A DNA stretch of 64,000 nt from NCBI GenBank assembly GCA_023376005.1, contig CM042181.1, positions 18,663,805 to 18,727,804 on the forward strand, given 5' to 3'. This DNA is from Doryteuthis pealeii (taxonomy: Eukaryota; Mollusca; Cephalopoda; Myopsida; Loliginidae). Each line of letters begins with the position of its first letter. The first letter of the stretch is position 1. Below are positions 23,097 through 32,510 of this stretch, in pieces. The notes under the pieces are model-generated. The model searched no databases. It had not been told where the DNA came from and worked only from the letters and a program-made list of their open reading frames with translations. The position numbers were made by a program, and so were the translations under genes.

Positions 23097-23900
23097 GTAA
23101 CAGTTATCTACTGTTACTATACCATGGATAAGAAATTAATCAATCCTCTATTTTTCTCAGGGATTTAACTGTTTTATCTGTACAAATAAAGTTTAATGTT
23201 AATAACATTGGACTCGTGTCAAGGTTGACATTGATTGTAACAGCTATTTACTGTTACTAATGTGTGTAAGATAGTTATGAGAAAGAAATGTATAAATTAT
23301 CTATTTACCCAGGGATTCAGGAGTGGTAGTACCTGTTAGGATCCCATCTATGGGTTAAATAAAAAAAAATGTTTAAGAAGAAAATTGAGTACCCATCAAG
23401 AATGAATAAAACAAAAACGTCTTTGGCATAAAATGATCCAATGAGTTGAAACCTGATCGACCAACCGACCAACCAACCAACCAACCAACCAACCAACCCA
23501 GGGATTTAACAATTTTATTTGTATAAATAAAGGCTAGTGTTAATAGCATTGGCCTCGTGTCAAGGTTGGCATTGATTGTAACAGCTATTTAATATTACTA
23601 ATGCTAGTGAGATAGTTATTGGAAAGATATGGATAAATTATCTATTCATCCAGGGATTTATTTATACAAATAAAAGCTACTTTTTAATAGCAAACATATT
23701 CAAATAGCAAATATGACTCACTCTAGATTGGTTATATGTCAAGGTTGATAATAAGGGTAACAGCTATCTGTTATTACTAATATGACTAAGACATTTATTG
23801 GATAGAAATGAATCAATTCTCTATTTTCCCAGGAATCTGATTGTTTTATTTGTATTAATAAAATCCAGTGTTAATAGCATTGGTCTCATGTCAAGGTTGG

Positions 23901-24000
23901 NNNNNNNNNNNNNNNNNNNNNNNNNNNNNNNNNNNNNNNNNNNNNNNNNNNNNNNNNNNNNNNNNNNNNNNNNNNNNNNNNNNNNNNNNNNNNNNNNNNN
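23901..24000. other. Assembly gap (100 N)
   Basis: Exactly 100 undetermined bases inside a satellite unit, the usual placeholder for a scaffold gap of unknown size. Confidence 0.98.
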
Positions 24001-24003
24001 TTT

Positions 24004-24225
24004 TGAAGATTCAGAGGTTTCCATTCTCCTGGGACCAGTTGCCTAGCCAGGGTTAAAGAGCCTAGTCTGCCCTACTATTTATCCATAGCTGGAGGGAGAG
24101 TAGAATTCATACCTTTCCCAAGGGTATTAGCGCTAAGGGAAATGCAATTACCACATCCAGGATTTGAACTCGGGGCGACGAGTCCATGTCCCATGACTTT
24201 AACCATTACACCATGCGCTTCCCAC
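24004..24225 (-). mobile_element. tRNA-derived SINE (second family), minus strand
   Basis: Reverse complement of the element at 17,449: CAGGATTTGAACTCGGGG (box B region) and CCATTACACCATGCGCTTCC (head). It lies next to the assembly gap, so its 3' end may be missing. Confidence 0.65.
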
Positions 24226-24475
24226 TGTGTGTCCTATATGCCATCAAATACGGTAGTTAATCGCATTGGCTTCATGTCAAGGTTGACATTGATTGTAACA
24301 GCTATTTACTGTTATTGATACAAGTAAGATAGTTATGAGAAAGAAAGAATCAATTTTCTATTTACCCAGAGATTTATTTGTACAAATAAAAGCTCCATTT
24401 TAATAGCAAACATATTCAAATAGCAAATATAACCCACTCTAGACTGGCCATATGTCAAGGTTGGCATAGGGAGTA

Positions 24476-25021
24476 GGAGAGATGTTAAAATATGTGGAAG
24501 GAGGGTGGAGAACCAGAAAATATGAGGTTGTGTGTTGGCAAAACATTTTCACCATCAGCTACCTATTCATTTTTCTTGTATAAATGCCGGAAAAATAAAT
24601 ACTTACCATAGCGGCGCTCTTAAGAGTAGGCACATGTAGGGACCCCATGACTTAACTTAAAAAAAAAACTCGGATATTCGTAAATAAACATATATCATTA
24701 CTCAGTCGTTCTCTTTCAAACAACATTAGCAAGATTGTCAACATTTCTCGCCCTGCAAGAAAAACTCTGCAGAGAACATTTTATTTCCGTGCCATTCTCA
24801 GTTAATGTGCCCCCCCCCCACACTGTGCAGAGAAGCCATGCTAACAACTCTAAAAATTGGGTAGATGTTGGAGAAAAGATAGAGCGTGGGTAGTAATCTC
24901 TTTTATGCATTAGCCAACGCCCCCTACCCCTCCCGCCATCTACCCAGGCTTGACACTATCCCAAAAATAATGACAGTCATTATTTTGGGCTTTAAAACTA
25001 AATAAAAAATACCCATTCATA
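24476..25021. other. Unassigned DNA, no gene seen
   Basis: No recognised repeat or gene. A run of C (about 24,811-24,819) and ordinary AT-rich sequence. Confidence 0.35.
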
Positions 25022-25074
25022 TCTTATCATAATAGAGATTCGGTGTTTGTCTGTAACCGAAACTATGTCACAAT

Positions 25075-25352
25075 TTTTTTTTTTTTTAGTCGTCGGGGCG
25101 GCCTAATGTCAGTATCAGCCATGCAGCGAGGGAGTCTATCCCCTTTTCACTAGCGCTAGACCAAAGAGATTATTTTTAGCGTCTGAGGTGGAGCGCCACA
25201 CTTACTGTCAGCTCCTTATTTTACCGCACAGATCCCTGTGCTACTCATACGCTGAGTTGGCGAGGGCGGGTATCGAACTAGGAACCTTGTGGTTTCTAGC
25301 TGAATGCTCTACCGACTGAGCTAACTGGCCCTTATGATACCCTCAACTATGA
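25075..25352 (-). mobile_element. tRNA-derived SINE family S with 21-bp target duplication
   Basis: Minus-strand SINE with its A-tail (T-run at 25,074-25,086 on the + strand). The flanking sequence TAACCGAAACTATGTCACAA(T) is repeated at 25,054-25,074 and 25,353-25,373. This is the expected signature of LINE-mediated retroposition into the Helitron. Confidence 0.8.
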
Positions 25353-25812
25353 TAACCGAAACTATGTCACAATACCCTCAGGAACTGTGTAAGTTTATTA
25401 ATGAGTATTAGATTTAGGTAAAATCATTGATACATAGAATAAATCTTATTTATTAACGATGTCTCTATAAACATCTGAGTTAAGATTTGCCTTAAGACAG
25501 CCCACGTTATTAATCCATTTAAGATCCTGCAATGTGTCTTATATATCACTAAGGGATATCTTTCAGAATAAAAACCCTGAAAACATTTTTAATTTTCTTA
25601 AAAAAAGCAACCTTTTCAACAAGATATAACAGAACATAACCGAATATCTCCATAGGGCTGAATGTAGAAATAGGTCAGAAAAGTAAAACCGAAAAGTTTG
25701 GTGTGGGCATAGAATTTAATGAATTTAGAAATTACTAAGGATACGAATTATGTTATTTTTGTGTTAAAACATGCAGTTGTATCGATTCTAACCACTTTTC
25801 GAAACCAAGCTG

Positions 25813-25972
25813 GCTGACTTCTGATTTAGGTCAGAAAATTAAAACGGAAAGTATTTTGGTGATACCCAATGACAGTTTAACTACAGTCTATGAATTAACA
25901 TTTTGCGAATTGGGTTACGCTTTTAGGGGATTAAGGTTGTTTTTAATTACGTATTGCTTAAAAAAATAAACA
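25813..25972 (+). repeat. Repeat with conserved ~50-codon open frame, copy 4
   Basis: Same frame as at 2848 (TSDLGQKIKTESILVIPNDS ... ITYCLKK, stop). Here it lies at the centre of a palindrome whose arms carry GAATGTAGAAATAGGTCAG and its complement. Confidence 0.45.
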
Positions 25973-26422
25973 ACAAAACCCCCAAAATAACATAATTCGT
26001 ATCCTTAGTAATTTCTAAATTCATTAAATTCTATGCCCACACTAAACTTTTCCGTTTTACTTTTCTGACCTATTTCTACATTCAGCCCTCCATAGAACCA
26101 CTACTTTAAAGACTGAAATCCAAAATAACCTTTTTTGGCATAAAATGACCCACAGAGGTTGATATGCCATTAAACAAAACTCAAACTCAAACTCAAAACT
26201 AGGAAATAAAGGTTTACATAATATATGGTGTGGTTAATTTGCATATTGGTTTTAACAAAACCGGGTTTAATAAATAATTACTTGGTGTTATTGATCTCTA
26301 ATATTATTTTATTCTCCAGCATATTAAAATCAATCCTATGAATGATTTTATATAGAAATCAATTAAAATATAATTAAAATAAGAGCAATCTTTTTATATG
26401 AGTTCTTATTTAATTTTGTTAG

Positions 26423-27483
26423 ATTCAATACATCTAAATGTAAGGTACTTCACATAGGAAGAAATAATTCAAAACATGTATACTCTATGAGAACAAATTT
26501 CTCTAATGAAAGAGAAATACTAAAAGATACAGAGTTAGAAAAAGACCTTCGTGTGAATGTGGACCCTGAATTAAAATTTTCCAAACACATAGAAATACAA
26601 GTAAATAAAGCAAACAAGATATTAGGATTAATACGGAGGTCATATGAATACATGGATAAAGAAATGCTGAAAATTTTATTCATTGCATTGGTAAGACCTC
26701 ATTTGGAATTTGCTAATGTGGTTTGGAGCCCAAGACTAATCAAGGACACAAAACTCATTGAGTGAGTTCAGAGGAGAGATACTAAATTAGTGAATGATTT
26801 AAAAACCCTTTTGTATGAAGAAAGTGTGGCAAGAGAAACCACGAACATAGTAGTTCGAAGCGTGCACGACTGTGTTTGGCATGCAGAATGAAGATCAGAG
26901 GCGAGTGGGGAGATTGAACTCGCATTCTCCTGATCGTGAGTTGTGGCCTGACGCATGGGAATTGCTAAACTATCCAGAGTGGCCCGGATGGGAAGGATTG
27001 ACGTGTGCTGATTAGTGTCGCACGTGCTGCATGGGCAGGTCAGATTAAGGAGCCCGGATGAACACTGTAATTGTGTATTTATTTCCTAGCCCTCACAAGC
27101 CAGGGGAAAAGCTTGCAGTAGCATTTTGGCTGTGACAACGAGTGGACGATAGACAAGATATTTTGATAGTGTTGGTGAGAAGAGTGCAGCATTGCTGGGA
27201 GAGTAAAAGTGTCGGACTTAACTGAGCCCCCCCCCTCCAGAGAACATTCTTATTAGAGAAAGACTTAGGAATATTGACTTACCAAGTCTGGTTTATCGAC
27301 GTACAAGAGGTAATATGATTGAAGTCTACAAATATACACATGGTTTTTATTCAATGAACTTTGACCTACTAAACATTATTCAAAATATCAATACCAGGGG
27401 TCATAAATTAAAACTCTTGTTTTATTCTCCATGTATTAAAATATTGGTTTTAACAAAATTGGGTCTTTGCTGGATGAAATTGT
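26423..27483 (+). pseudogene. LINE reverse transcriptase C-terminal fragment, split by an insertion
   Basis: Encodes FNTSKCKVLHIGRNNSKHVY, MRTNFSNEREILKDTELEKD, VNKANKILGLIRRSYEY and LVRPHLEFANVVWSP, then an in-frame stop near LIE, then KTLLYEE. After the insertion it resumes at 27,258 with ERLRNIDLPSLVYRR to LGLCWMKL. In known non-LTR elements the CKVMHIG...GV.V...L motifs follow the catalytic domain. The catalytic part is missing. Third relative of the 12.2-kb and 13.2-kb copies. Confidence 0.75.
26825..27257. mobile_element. 433-bp insertion in the LINE, 5-bp target duplication
   Basis: Inverted counterpart of 13,410-13,841, flanked by GAAAG at 26,820-26,824 and 27,258-27,262. Because both arms carry it at the same place, it inserted before the arms were duplicated. 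Confidence 0.6.
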
Positions 27484-27635
27484 AAATGTGATATTCATAC
27501 ATATATATATATAAATATATGGGAGAATAAGTGCTTAATTGGAGTCGGACCTAATTTTGAAAATTAATTAATTAATAATGAATTAGGCGGGAATACCTAT
27601 TAAATGTATGGCTAAACAAATCGAGAAAAATCAAT

Positions 27636-27677
27636 CTCTGTATGTACATTTCGGCCTATTAGGCCTCATCAGCAGAG
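27636..27677 (-). ncRNA. Hammerhead ribozyme motif, complete
   Basis: Minus strand: stem I CTCTG/CAGAG, core CTGATGA, stem II GGCC-TAATA-GGCC, GAAA, stem III from the palindrome ATGTACAT, cleavage after AUA. It is identical in sequence to the copy in the right arm at 27,924-27,965. Confidence 0.8.
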
Positions 27678-27832
27678 CTATAGATCGGAAGACCGCCCTG
27701 TGCGTGATTTGAAACCGGACTGCTAAGCTGACAGGCCGAAACAAACCTTGTTTACAACTTATCATATCGTCGTGTAATAAAAGTCACTAGAAGAGGAATA
27801 TTAACCTACTCTAAACAAATCATAAAATCTAA

Positions 27833-27905
27833 GAGGTCCGTTTAGTGTAGAGGTTATGGGATCGGCCTGTCAGCTTGGCAGTCCGGTTTCAAATCACGCA
27901 CAGGG
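27833..27905 (+). ncRNA. tRNA-Asp-like module (SINE head)
   Basis: Box A-like TTAGTGTAGAGGTTATG (27,842-27,858), anticodon-arm-like GGCCTGTCAGC with GTC at the anticodon position, and box B-like GGTTTCAAATC (27,885-27,895). Compared with tRNA-Asp, stems are imperfect, so it is a derived pol III promoter rather than a functional tRNA. It lies 20-30 nt upstream of the hammerhead and could drive its transcription. Confidence 0.6.
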
Positions 27906-27923
27906 CGGTCTTCCGATCTATAG

Positions 27924-27965
27924 CTCTGCTGATGAGGCCTAATAGGCCGAAATGTACATACAGAG
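27924..27965 (+). ncRNA. Hammerhead ribozyme motif, complete, next to a tRNA-like promoter
   Basis: Stem I CTCTG (27,924-27,928) pairs with CAGAG (27,961-27,965). Core CTGATGA (27,929-27,935), stem II GGCC/GGCC with loop TAATA, GAAA (27,949-27,952), stem III ATGTACAT (27,952-27,959), cleavage predicted after A27,960 (triplet AUA). Every conserved core base is present. The very short stem III resembles hammerheads of Penelope-like elements and animal retrozymes. Confidence 0.85.
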
Positions 27966-28416
27966 ATTGATTTTTCTCGATTTGTTTAGCCATACATTTA
28001 ATAGGTATTCCCGCCTAATTCATTATTAATTAATTAATTTTCAAAATTAGGTCCGACTCCAATTAAGCACTTATTCTCCCAAAAATTATCGGCAAAAAGC
28101 CATTCTAAACATACCTTGTTTACATATATATATATATATATAAATATACGTAACCAAGAATACCAAACACAAATACGCATATTCATACGCACACATGCGC
28201 GTGGAGACAATTATATCATCACAGCCTTCATACATTCCCACGTGCATGCGCATGACATCATACACGTACGCACAAACAAAAATATGCACATGTACAAACA
28301 AAAAGGACATTCCACATCACGTAAACATGCAAACACGCAACACAAGAATACAGTTAAAAAAATGCACACATTTGACCATTTACACCATTTCTGACATTTT
28401 AAAAACAACATTTCGT

Positions 28417-28457
28417 TTACCTGATGAATGCTTTTAGCAGGAAACCATTGGTTGTAA
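28417..28457 (+). ncRNA. Hammerhead ribozyme motif
   Basis: Stem I TTAC (28,417-28,420) with GTAA (28,454-28,457). Core CTGATGA, stem II TGC-TTTTA-GCA closed by an A-G mismatch next to the core, GAAA (28,441-28,444), stem III ACC-ATT-GGT, triplet GUU at 28,451-28,453. The weak point is the closing pair of stem II. A hairpin module follows at 28,522-28,544. Confidence 0.6.
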
Positions 28458-28521
28458 TATCGTTTCCAAATAAATGAATAAAAGCTAAAACTTTTATTTG
28501 TCACTTCCTTCAACTATCAAC

Positions 28522-28544
28522 GCTCTATCACAGATATTGAGCAC
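28522..28544 (+). ncRNA. GCTCTA...GAGCAC hairpin module downstream of a hammerhead
   Basis: GCTC (28,522-28,525) can pair with GAGC across a loop of about 13 nt. The same motif, in the same orientation relative to the hammerhead, lies at 29,622-29,642 (-), 52,721-52,743 (-) and 53,277-53,298 (-). More copies at 44,239 and 58,345 are in other contexts. Confidence 0.45.
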
Positions 28545-28687
28545 TCTTCTAATAACACTGTACGTTGGATCACTATTACTTTTTCTAGTATACTAGTGCC
28601 AACCATACACATTAATAATATACATATATACACATTAATGAAAAATGAAAAAACACAGGTTTAAATGGGTTAAGTGGTGAGTTTATT

Positions 28688-28735
28688 GGCCGACTCTGCA
28701 GTGTTTCGATCTATTAATTAGATCAATAGTGATAG
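28688..28735 (-). ncRNA. Broken hammerhead motif (3' half)
   Basis: Minus strand retains stem II (GATCTAATTAATAGATC), GAAAC, CTGCAG and GTC followed by GGCC. The CTGAAGA half of the core is replaced. It is the inverted, damaged partner of 29,018-29,064. Confidence 0.55.
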
Positions 28736-28745
28736 AGCATTGATA

Positions 28746-29160
28746 GTTTACTTCTGCTGTCGTTTATCGCAAAAAATTTATACACACACACACACAACCA
28801 CATACCTAAAAAATGCACAATGTTTCCTTTCGATACACACACTTACAGCGTCCCATACTCACGCCATAAAATAGAATATTTGATGTCATATTTCAAACCG
28901 TCTTCTTTTTCAAACCTCAAAAAATTTTTTAACAGACTAAATAACAAGGACTACCACTCGCTTTTCTCGTTATTCTGTGATAAATAATTTCTTATCACCT
29001 TTCACATACCAACAAATGCCCTGAAGATGATCTAATTAATAGATCGAAACACTGCAGCGTCGGCCAATAAACTCACCACTTAACCCATTTAAACCTGTGT
29101 TTTTTCATTTTTCTTAATATACTACATACCATCGGATTCACTTCCTTTTCTTCACATACA
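28746..29160 (+). mobile_element. Hammerhead-bearing element, ~400 bp
   Basis: From CTTCTGCTGTCGTTTATCGC through (CA)n, GATAAATAATTTCTTATCAC, the hammerhead, AAACTCACCACTTAACCCAT and CATTTTTCTTAATATACTAC to the CATCGGATTCACTTCC edge. A second copy is at 59,729-60,125 and an older one at 36,983-37,320. Short palindromic versions occur at 51,745-51,975. Confidence 0.65.
29018..29064 (+). ncRNA. Hammerhead ribozyme motif
   Basis: Stem I GCC (29,018-29,020) with GGC (29,062-29,064). Core CTGAAGA, one unpaired T, stem II GATCTA/TAGATC, GAAA, stem III AC/GT extended around CTGCAG, triplet GUC ending at 29,061. Near-identical motifs at 51,874 and 59,990 keep the same pairs. Confidence 0.7.
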
Positions 29161-29491
29161 CATTAATATATATAAATATATATATATATAAATATATTCA
29201 GAGTTGAGATACTTGCAACAGTTCAGATTCTATTAAAAGTACACACTTGTTTTTTACATGATGACTGTCATTCCCCCCCCCGGTACCCCTGTCACCCCAG
29301 CCCCACCCCCATGTAAGTGTGCTGTCAAACCCCACAATTGATTACTTTATCAACATAGTTTGTAAGAAATGCTGACATTTTTGTCCTGACAATTTGACAG
29401 CAACATCGTCTTAATTTACCTTCATCTTCAAAATAGAATCTACCTGTCTTTTTTTATTGTCATTCTACATATTCCTCAGGTACAAAACCTT

Positions 29492-29527
<36 letters not shown>

Positions 29528-29610
29528 ATTTGTATAAGTATTAACTTACCGGTGGGTATAAGAACGATCGTTGGAAGCGCACAATATCCAGAGGTTAAGG
29601 TTGAGAAAAA
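29160..29610. other. (AT)n tracts and unassigned DNA
   Basis: (AT)n at about 29,165-29,200 and 29,494-29,530, with C-runs near 29,273-29,281. No gene is seen. Confidence 0.4.
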
Positions 29611-29668
29611 ACAAATACAAAGTGCTCAATACAATGTAGAGCATAAATTTATTTAAGAATGGAAATGA

Positions 29669-29709
29669 GTAACCTACTCGAGTTTCATCGATAGATTCTT
29701 CAGGGTTAC
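29669..29709 (-). ncRNA. Hammerhead ribozyme motif, complete
   Basis: Minus strand: stem I GTAACC/GGTTAC (6 bp), core CTGAAGA, stem II ATC-TATC-GAT, GAAA, stem III from ACTCGAGT, triplet GUA. All core bases and helices are present without mismatch. Confidence 0.8.
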
Positions 29710-29930
29710 TTTTAAATTAATCGAGTTTACGATTAATCTTTGGTGTTATAAACATGCCCGTTGGAATGGGACTTAAATTTAGTAGAGGAACGCTTGTTTA
29801 TCAACAAGCATTCCTCTACTAAATTTAGCGTTCCTCTACTAAAGTAGCGTTCCTCTACTAAATTTAAGTCCCATTCCAACGGGCATGTTTATAACACCAA
29901 AGATTAATCGTAAACTCGATTAATTTAAAA

Positions 29931-29970
29931 GTAACCTGAAGAATCTATCGATGAAACTCGAGTAGGTTAC
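29931..29970 (+). ncRNA. Hammerhead ribozyme motif with one-base deletion
   Basis: Same as 29,669-29,709 but one C is missing at the junction of stem I and the core (GTAAC-CTGAAGA instead of GTAACC-CTGAAGA). Stem I and the core therefore compete for the same C. It is likely impaired. Confidence 0.65.
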
Positions 29971-30020
29971 TCATTTCCATTCTTAAATAAATATATATAT
30001 ATATATATATACATATATAT

Positions 30021-30160
30021 AGCTGGAGGGAGAATATATGGATTCATACCTTTCTCAAGGGTATTAGCGCTATGTGAAATGCCAACAGCTTAGTATAGGA
30101 ATTGAACTCAACGAGTCCATTTTCCACGACTCTAAACACTAGCCCACGCGCCTCCATCCA
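30021..30160 (-). mobile_element. tRNA-derived SINE (second family), minus strand
   Basis: Reverse complement of the 17,449 head: AGGAATTGAACTCAACGAG (box B region) and CGACTCTAAACACTAGCCCA (head). Confidence 0.55.
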
Positions 30161-30164
30161 GCTA

Positions 30165-30534
30165 TGGGTAAATAGTAGGGCAGACTGGGCCCTTCAGCCT
30201 AGGTTAGGTAACCAGTCTAGGAGAGGGATAACTCTGAATTCAAAATTCCCACTAGCTATGTGTTAAATAGTAGGGCAGACTGGGCCCTTCAGCCTAGGTT
30301 AGGTAACCAGTCTAGGAGAGGGATAACTCTGAATTCAAAATTCCCACTAGCTATGTGTTAAATAGTAGGGCAGACTGGGCCCTTCAGCCTGGTTAGGTAA
30401 CCAGTCTAGGAGAGGGATAACTCTGAATTCAAAATTCCCTCTAGCTATGTGTTAAATAGTAGGGCAGACTGGGCCCTTCAGCCTAGGTTAGGTAACCAGT
30501 CTAGGAGAGGGATAACTCTGAATTCAAAATTCCT
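30165..30534 (+). repeat. Tandem repeat, four ~95-bp units from a SINE body
   Basis: Units with GGGCAGACTGGGCCCTTCAG, AGGTAACCAGTCTAGGAGAG and ATAACTCTGAATTCAAAATT start near 30,181, 30,276, 30,371 and 30,465. The unit equals the 3' body of the second tRNA-SINE family, in the opposite orientation to the head just upstream. Confidence 0.75.
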
Positions 30535-30987
30535 GAGGTCGGTTGTTGATTGGGTTTGTGGCAACCCTTGATGCACCAATTCTTTCCTATCAACTGTGCC
30601 AAAAAGTGTGGATGGTCCAACACAAGCCTTCACCACTATAAACAAATCACTGTGTGGGTGTTCATTATGAGTGTGAACCCTCATATGTCGAAAATCGATG
30701 GGAGAGTCCATTTTATATATGTATATATATATATATATATATGAGGACAGGAGGTTTGGGGTAAATCCGACAGAATGTAGTAAAGATTAGAGGGAGAAAT
30801 GTGGACAAAGGAAAGTGCTCGTAAAGAAACGTTTGGTGGATTGCTACACGAGTTCCACCCTGAAAAAAAGATGGCCAGAAAATTAGAAAGGATCGAACAA
30901 AAACTCGTCTGACAAGAATCGTCAGTAGAGTTTAACGAAATATGTTTAAAAGAAAAAATGCTGCCAAAATACACTTATATATATATC
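30535..30987. other. Unassigned DNA with (AT)n
   Basis: (AT)n at 30,716-30,742, then unassigned sequence. Short open frames on both strands do not resemble known proteins. Confidence 0.35.
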
Positions 30988-31890
30988 TCTTATTATAATG
31001 GAGATTGTGGGTTTGTCTGTCTGTAACCGAAACTATATTACTATACAAGTCACAATTCCTTTAGTTATTTATATCATATTCTCCATGATTTTATTTTTAT
31101 TTAAACCTCAATTATTAATAAAATTGTTTTACATTACTTACACTGTTGACCATATCTACATACTATATTTACCGCGTACCCCACTTGTACGGGTCAGGCA
31201 CAAAGTCCCTATTAACGTGGGACCACCCACAAGCCGAAGCTCATGGAGTGGCAGGTGAAAAATTGCGTCGATCCCGTCGGCATTCCCCCTCATGGGGGGC
31301 GCCTAAGGCGCTGGGCAATAAACCCAGCCCTGCCCCTTTAAATCGAGGGGGCAGGTGTTGCCTGGGGGGATGGCCCCCTGGGATCGACGCTGTTAATTAT
31401 ATCAATGGTCCAGGGGCCGAAGCCACTGTTGACCATATCTACATACTATTAACATGCAATTGTATTTATATATACAACAAAATAGAGGTTTACAGTGTGA
31501 ATGGGAAGGCTAATTTGCATATTGATCTTAAAAAATTGATTTTAATAAATGTATGCTTAGTATTATTGATTTCTAATTGTTTGGTTTTATCTTATTGAAT
31601 ATGAGCAAAAATCTCTTCAATAAATCTTAAAAGAAATCTCTTAACAAGAAGAAATAACTGTAATATTATTCTTTACTTCCTATTTTAACTAAACAGTTTA
31701 AATTAGGAAAATTTACCAATGAAAGACGGGAGTAACGGAAAATGATGGAAGTGTTAGTTTCAAAGTTGTTCTATTTTTCAATCATACCCCCTCTGTTCAA
31801 AATCTTTTTATCTACATTCTTATTCAGTTTCATTAGCCTTTCTAATTTAATATCATATTTTATTATAAAATTTAACTAAAATACTTGCAT
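30988..31890 (+). mobile_element. Non-autonomous Helitron, 3' end damaged, with a GC-rich insertion
   Basis: 5' end TCTTATTATAATGGAGATTG, as in 47,304-47,939, then CTGTCTGTAACCGAAACTAT and GGCTAATTTGCATATTGAT. The 3' hairpin is lost: the sequence breaks at ACTTGCA into (AT)n. A 257-bp insertion sits at 31,167-31,423. Confidence 0.65.
31167..31423 (+). mobile_element. GC-rich 257-bp insertion with a 26-bp target duplication
   Basis: The flanks 31,141-31,166 and 31,424-31,449 are the same 26 bases (CACTGTTGACCATATC ... ACTAT). Removing the insert restores the Helitron sequence seen at 47.46 kb. It is much richer in GC than its surroundings (GGGCGCCTAAGGCGCTGG, CAGCCCTGCCCCTTTAAATC). An open frame over it includes AGEKLRRSRRHSPSWGAP and KPSPAPLNRGGR, which is not identified. 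A long duplication fits LINE-type target-primed insertion, but no A-tail is seen. Confidence 0.65.
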
Positions 31891-31905
31891 ATATATATAT
31901 ATATA

Positions 31906-32510
31906 CTAGCAAATATATGCACCCTCAGGGTGCAAGTATTTAAGTTCGAATGTAATAAGATATTATATCAAATTAGAAAGGCTAATGAAACTAAATAAGA
32001 ATGCAGATCAAAAGATTTGAAAAATAGAACAACTGAAACTTACTCTTCCATCACTCTCGTCTTTCATTGCTATTTTTTCTAATGTAAGTATTTAGTTAAA
32101 ATAGGAAGTAAGAATAAAATGACAGTTATTTTTTCTAGTTAATGGATTTCATTTAAGATTTATTGAAGAGATTTTTGCTTATATTCATTAAAATAAAAAC
32201 CAAACAGTTAGAAATCAATAACACTGAGCACATATTTATTAAATTCGATTTTGTAATATCAATATGCAAATTAGCCTTCCCGTTCACACTGTAAACCGCT
32301 ATTTTGTTGTATATACAAATATAATTGCATGTCATTCGTATGTAGATATGGTTAACAGTATTAATAATGTAAAACAATTTTATTAATTATTAAAAGGGTT
32401 AAAATAAAATCATGGAGAATGTGATGTCAATAACTAAGGGAATTGTGACTTGAGTAGTAATATAGTTTCGGTTACAGACAGAAAAACACACAATCTCCAT
32501 TATAATAAGA
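31906..32510 (-). mobile_element. Non-autonomous Helitron, minus strand
   Basis: On the minus strand it begins TCTTATTATAATGGAGATTG (right edge 32,510). It ends with the hairpin TGCACCCTGAGGGTGCA, then TATATTTGCTAG (left edge 31,906), followed by T. The TC...CTAG termini and the hairpin 10-12 nt before the end are Helitron hallmarks. The 605-bp interior has no Rep/helicase. Confidence 0.8.

Larger units (their letters stand above)
23097..24475 (+). repeat. Satellite-like repeat continued, with gap and SINE
   Basis: Further diverged units at about 23,100-23,320, 23,500-23,900 and 24,240-24,475. They are interrupted by a family P tail (23,320-23,450), an (AACC)n tract, the assembly gap and a tRNA-SINE. 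Confidence 0.6.
25022..26422 (+). mobile_element. Helitron-like remnant with nested SINE and palindrome
   Basis: The 5' end TCTTATCATAATAGAGATT follows A, as in the intact Helitrons here. The interior includes a family S SINE (25,075-25,352), a large palindrome (arms near 25,651-25,760 and 25,980-26,090) around the conserved short open frame, and AATCATTCATAGG-like Helitron sequence on the opposite strand. It ends where LINE coding sequence begins at about 26,423, so the 3' hairpin and CTAG end are missing. Confidence 0.45.
27521..28080. mobile_element. Palindromic tRNA-hammerhead element
   Basis: Two 218-bp arms (27,521-27,738 and 27,863-28,080) are inverted copies ending in GGGAGAATAAGTGC. 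Each arm carries a complete hammerhead motif and part of a tRNA-Asp-like module. The 124-bp centre completes the tRNA-like head for the right arm. The element sits inside an (AT)n tract, and the inverted partner locus at 13.15 kb keeps the (AT)n tract without it, giving a natural empty site. In sense order (+ strand, right arm): tRNA-like promoter, ~20 nt, ribozyme, tail. Confidence 0.75.
25763..28446. repeat. Inverted duplication, arm B (partner 12,830-14,907)
   Basis: Reverse complement of arm A at high identity, with the hammerhead palindrome 27,521-28,080 as the main extra block. The arms are about 11 kb apart. Confidence 0.7.
29622..29993. mobile_element. Palindromic hammerhead element
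   Basis: Inverted arms (about 29,648-29,795 and 29,835-29,993) both carry a hammerhead and GGGCATGTTTATAACACC. The centre holds three short copies of GCGTTCCTCTACTAAA. The hairpin module lies on the left outer edge (29,622-29,642), and (AT)n flanks both sides. Confidence 0.65.

Noticed and set aside
30165..30534. CRISPR-like regular repeat
   Set aside because: Units are contiguous 95-bp tandem copies without spacers.
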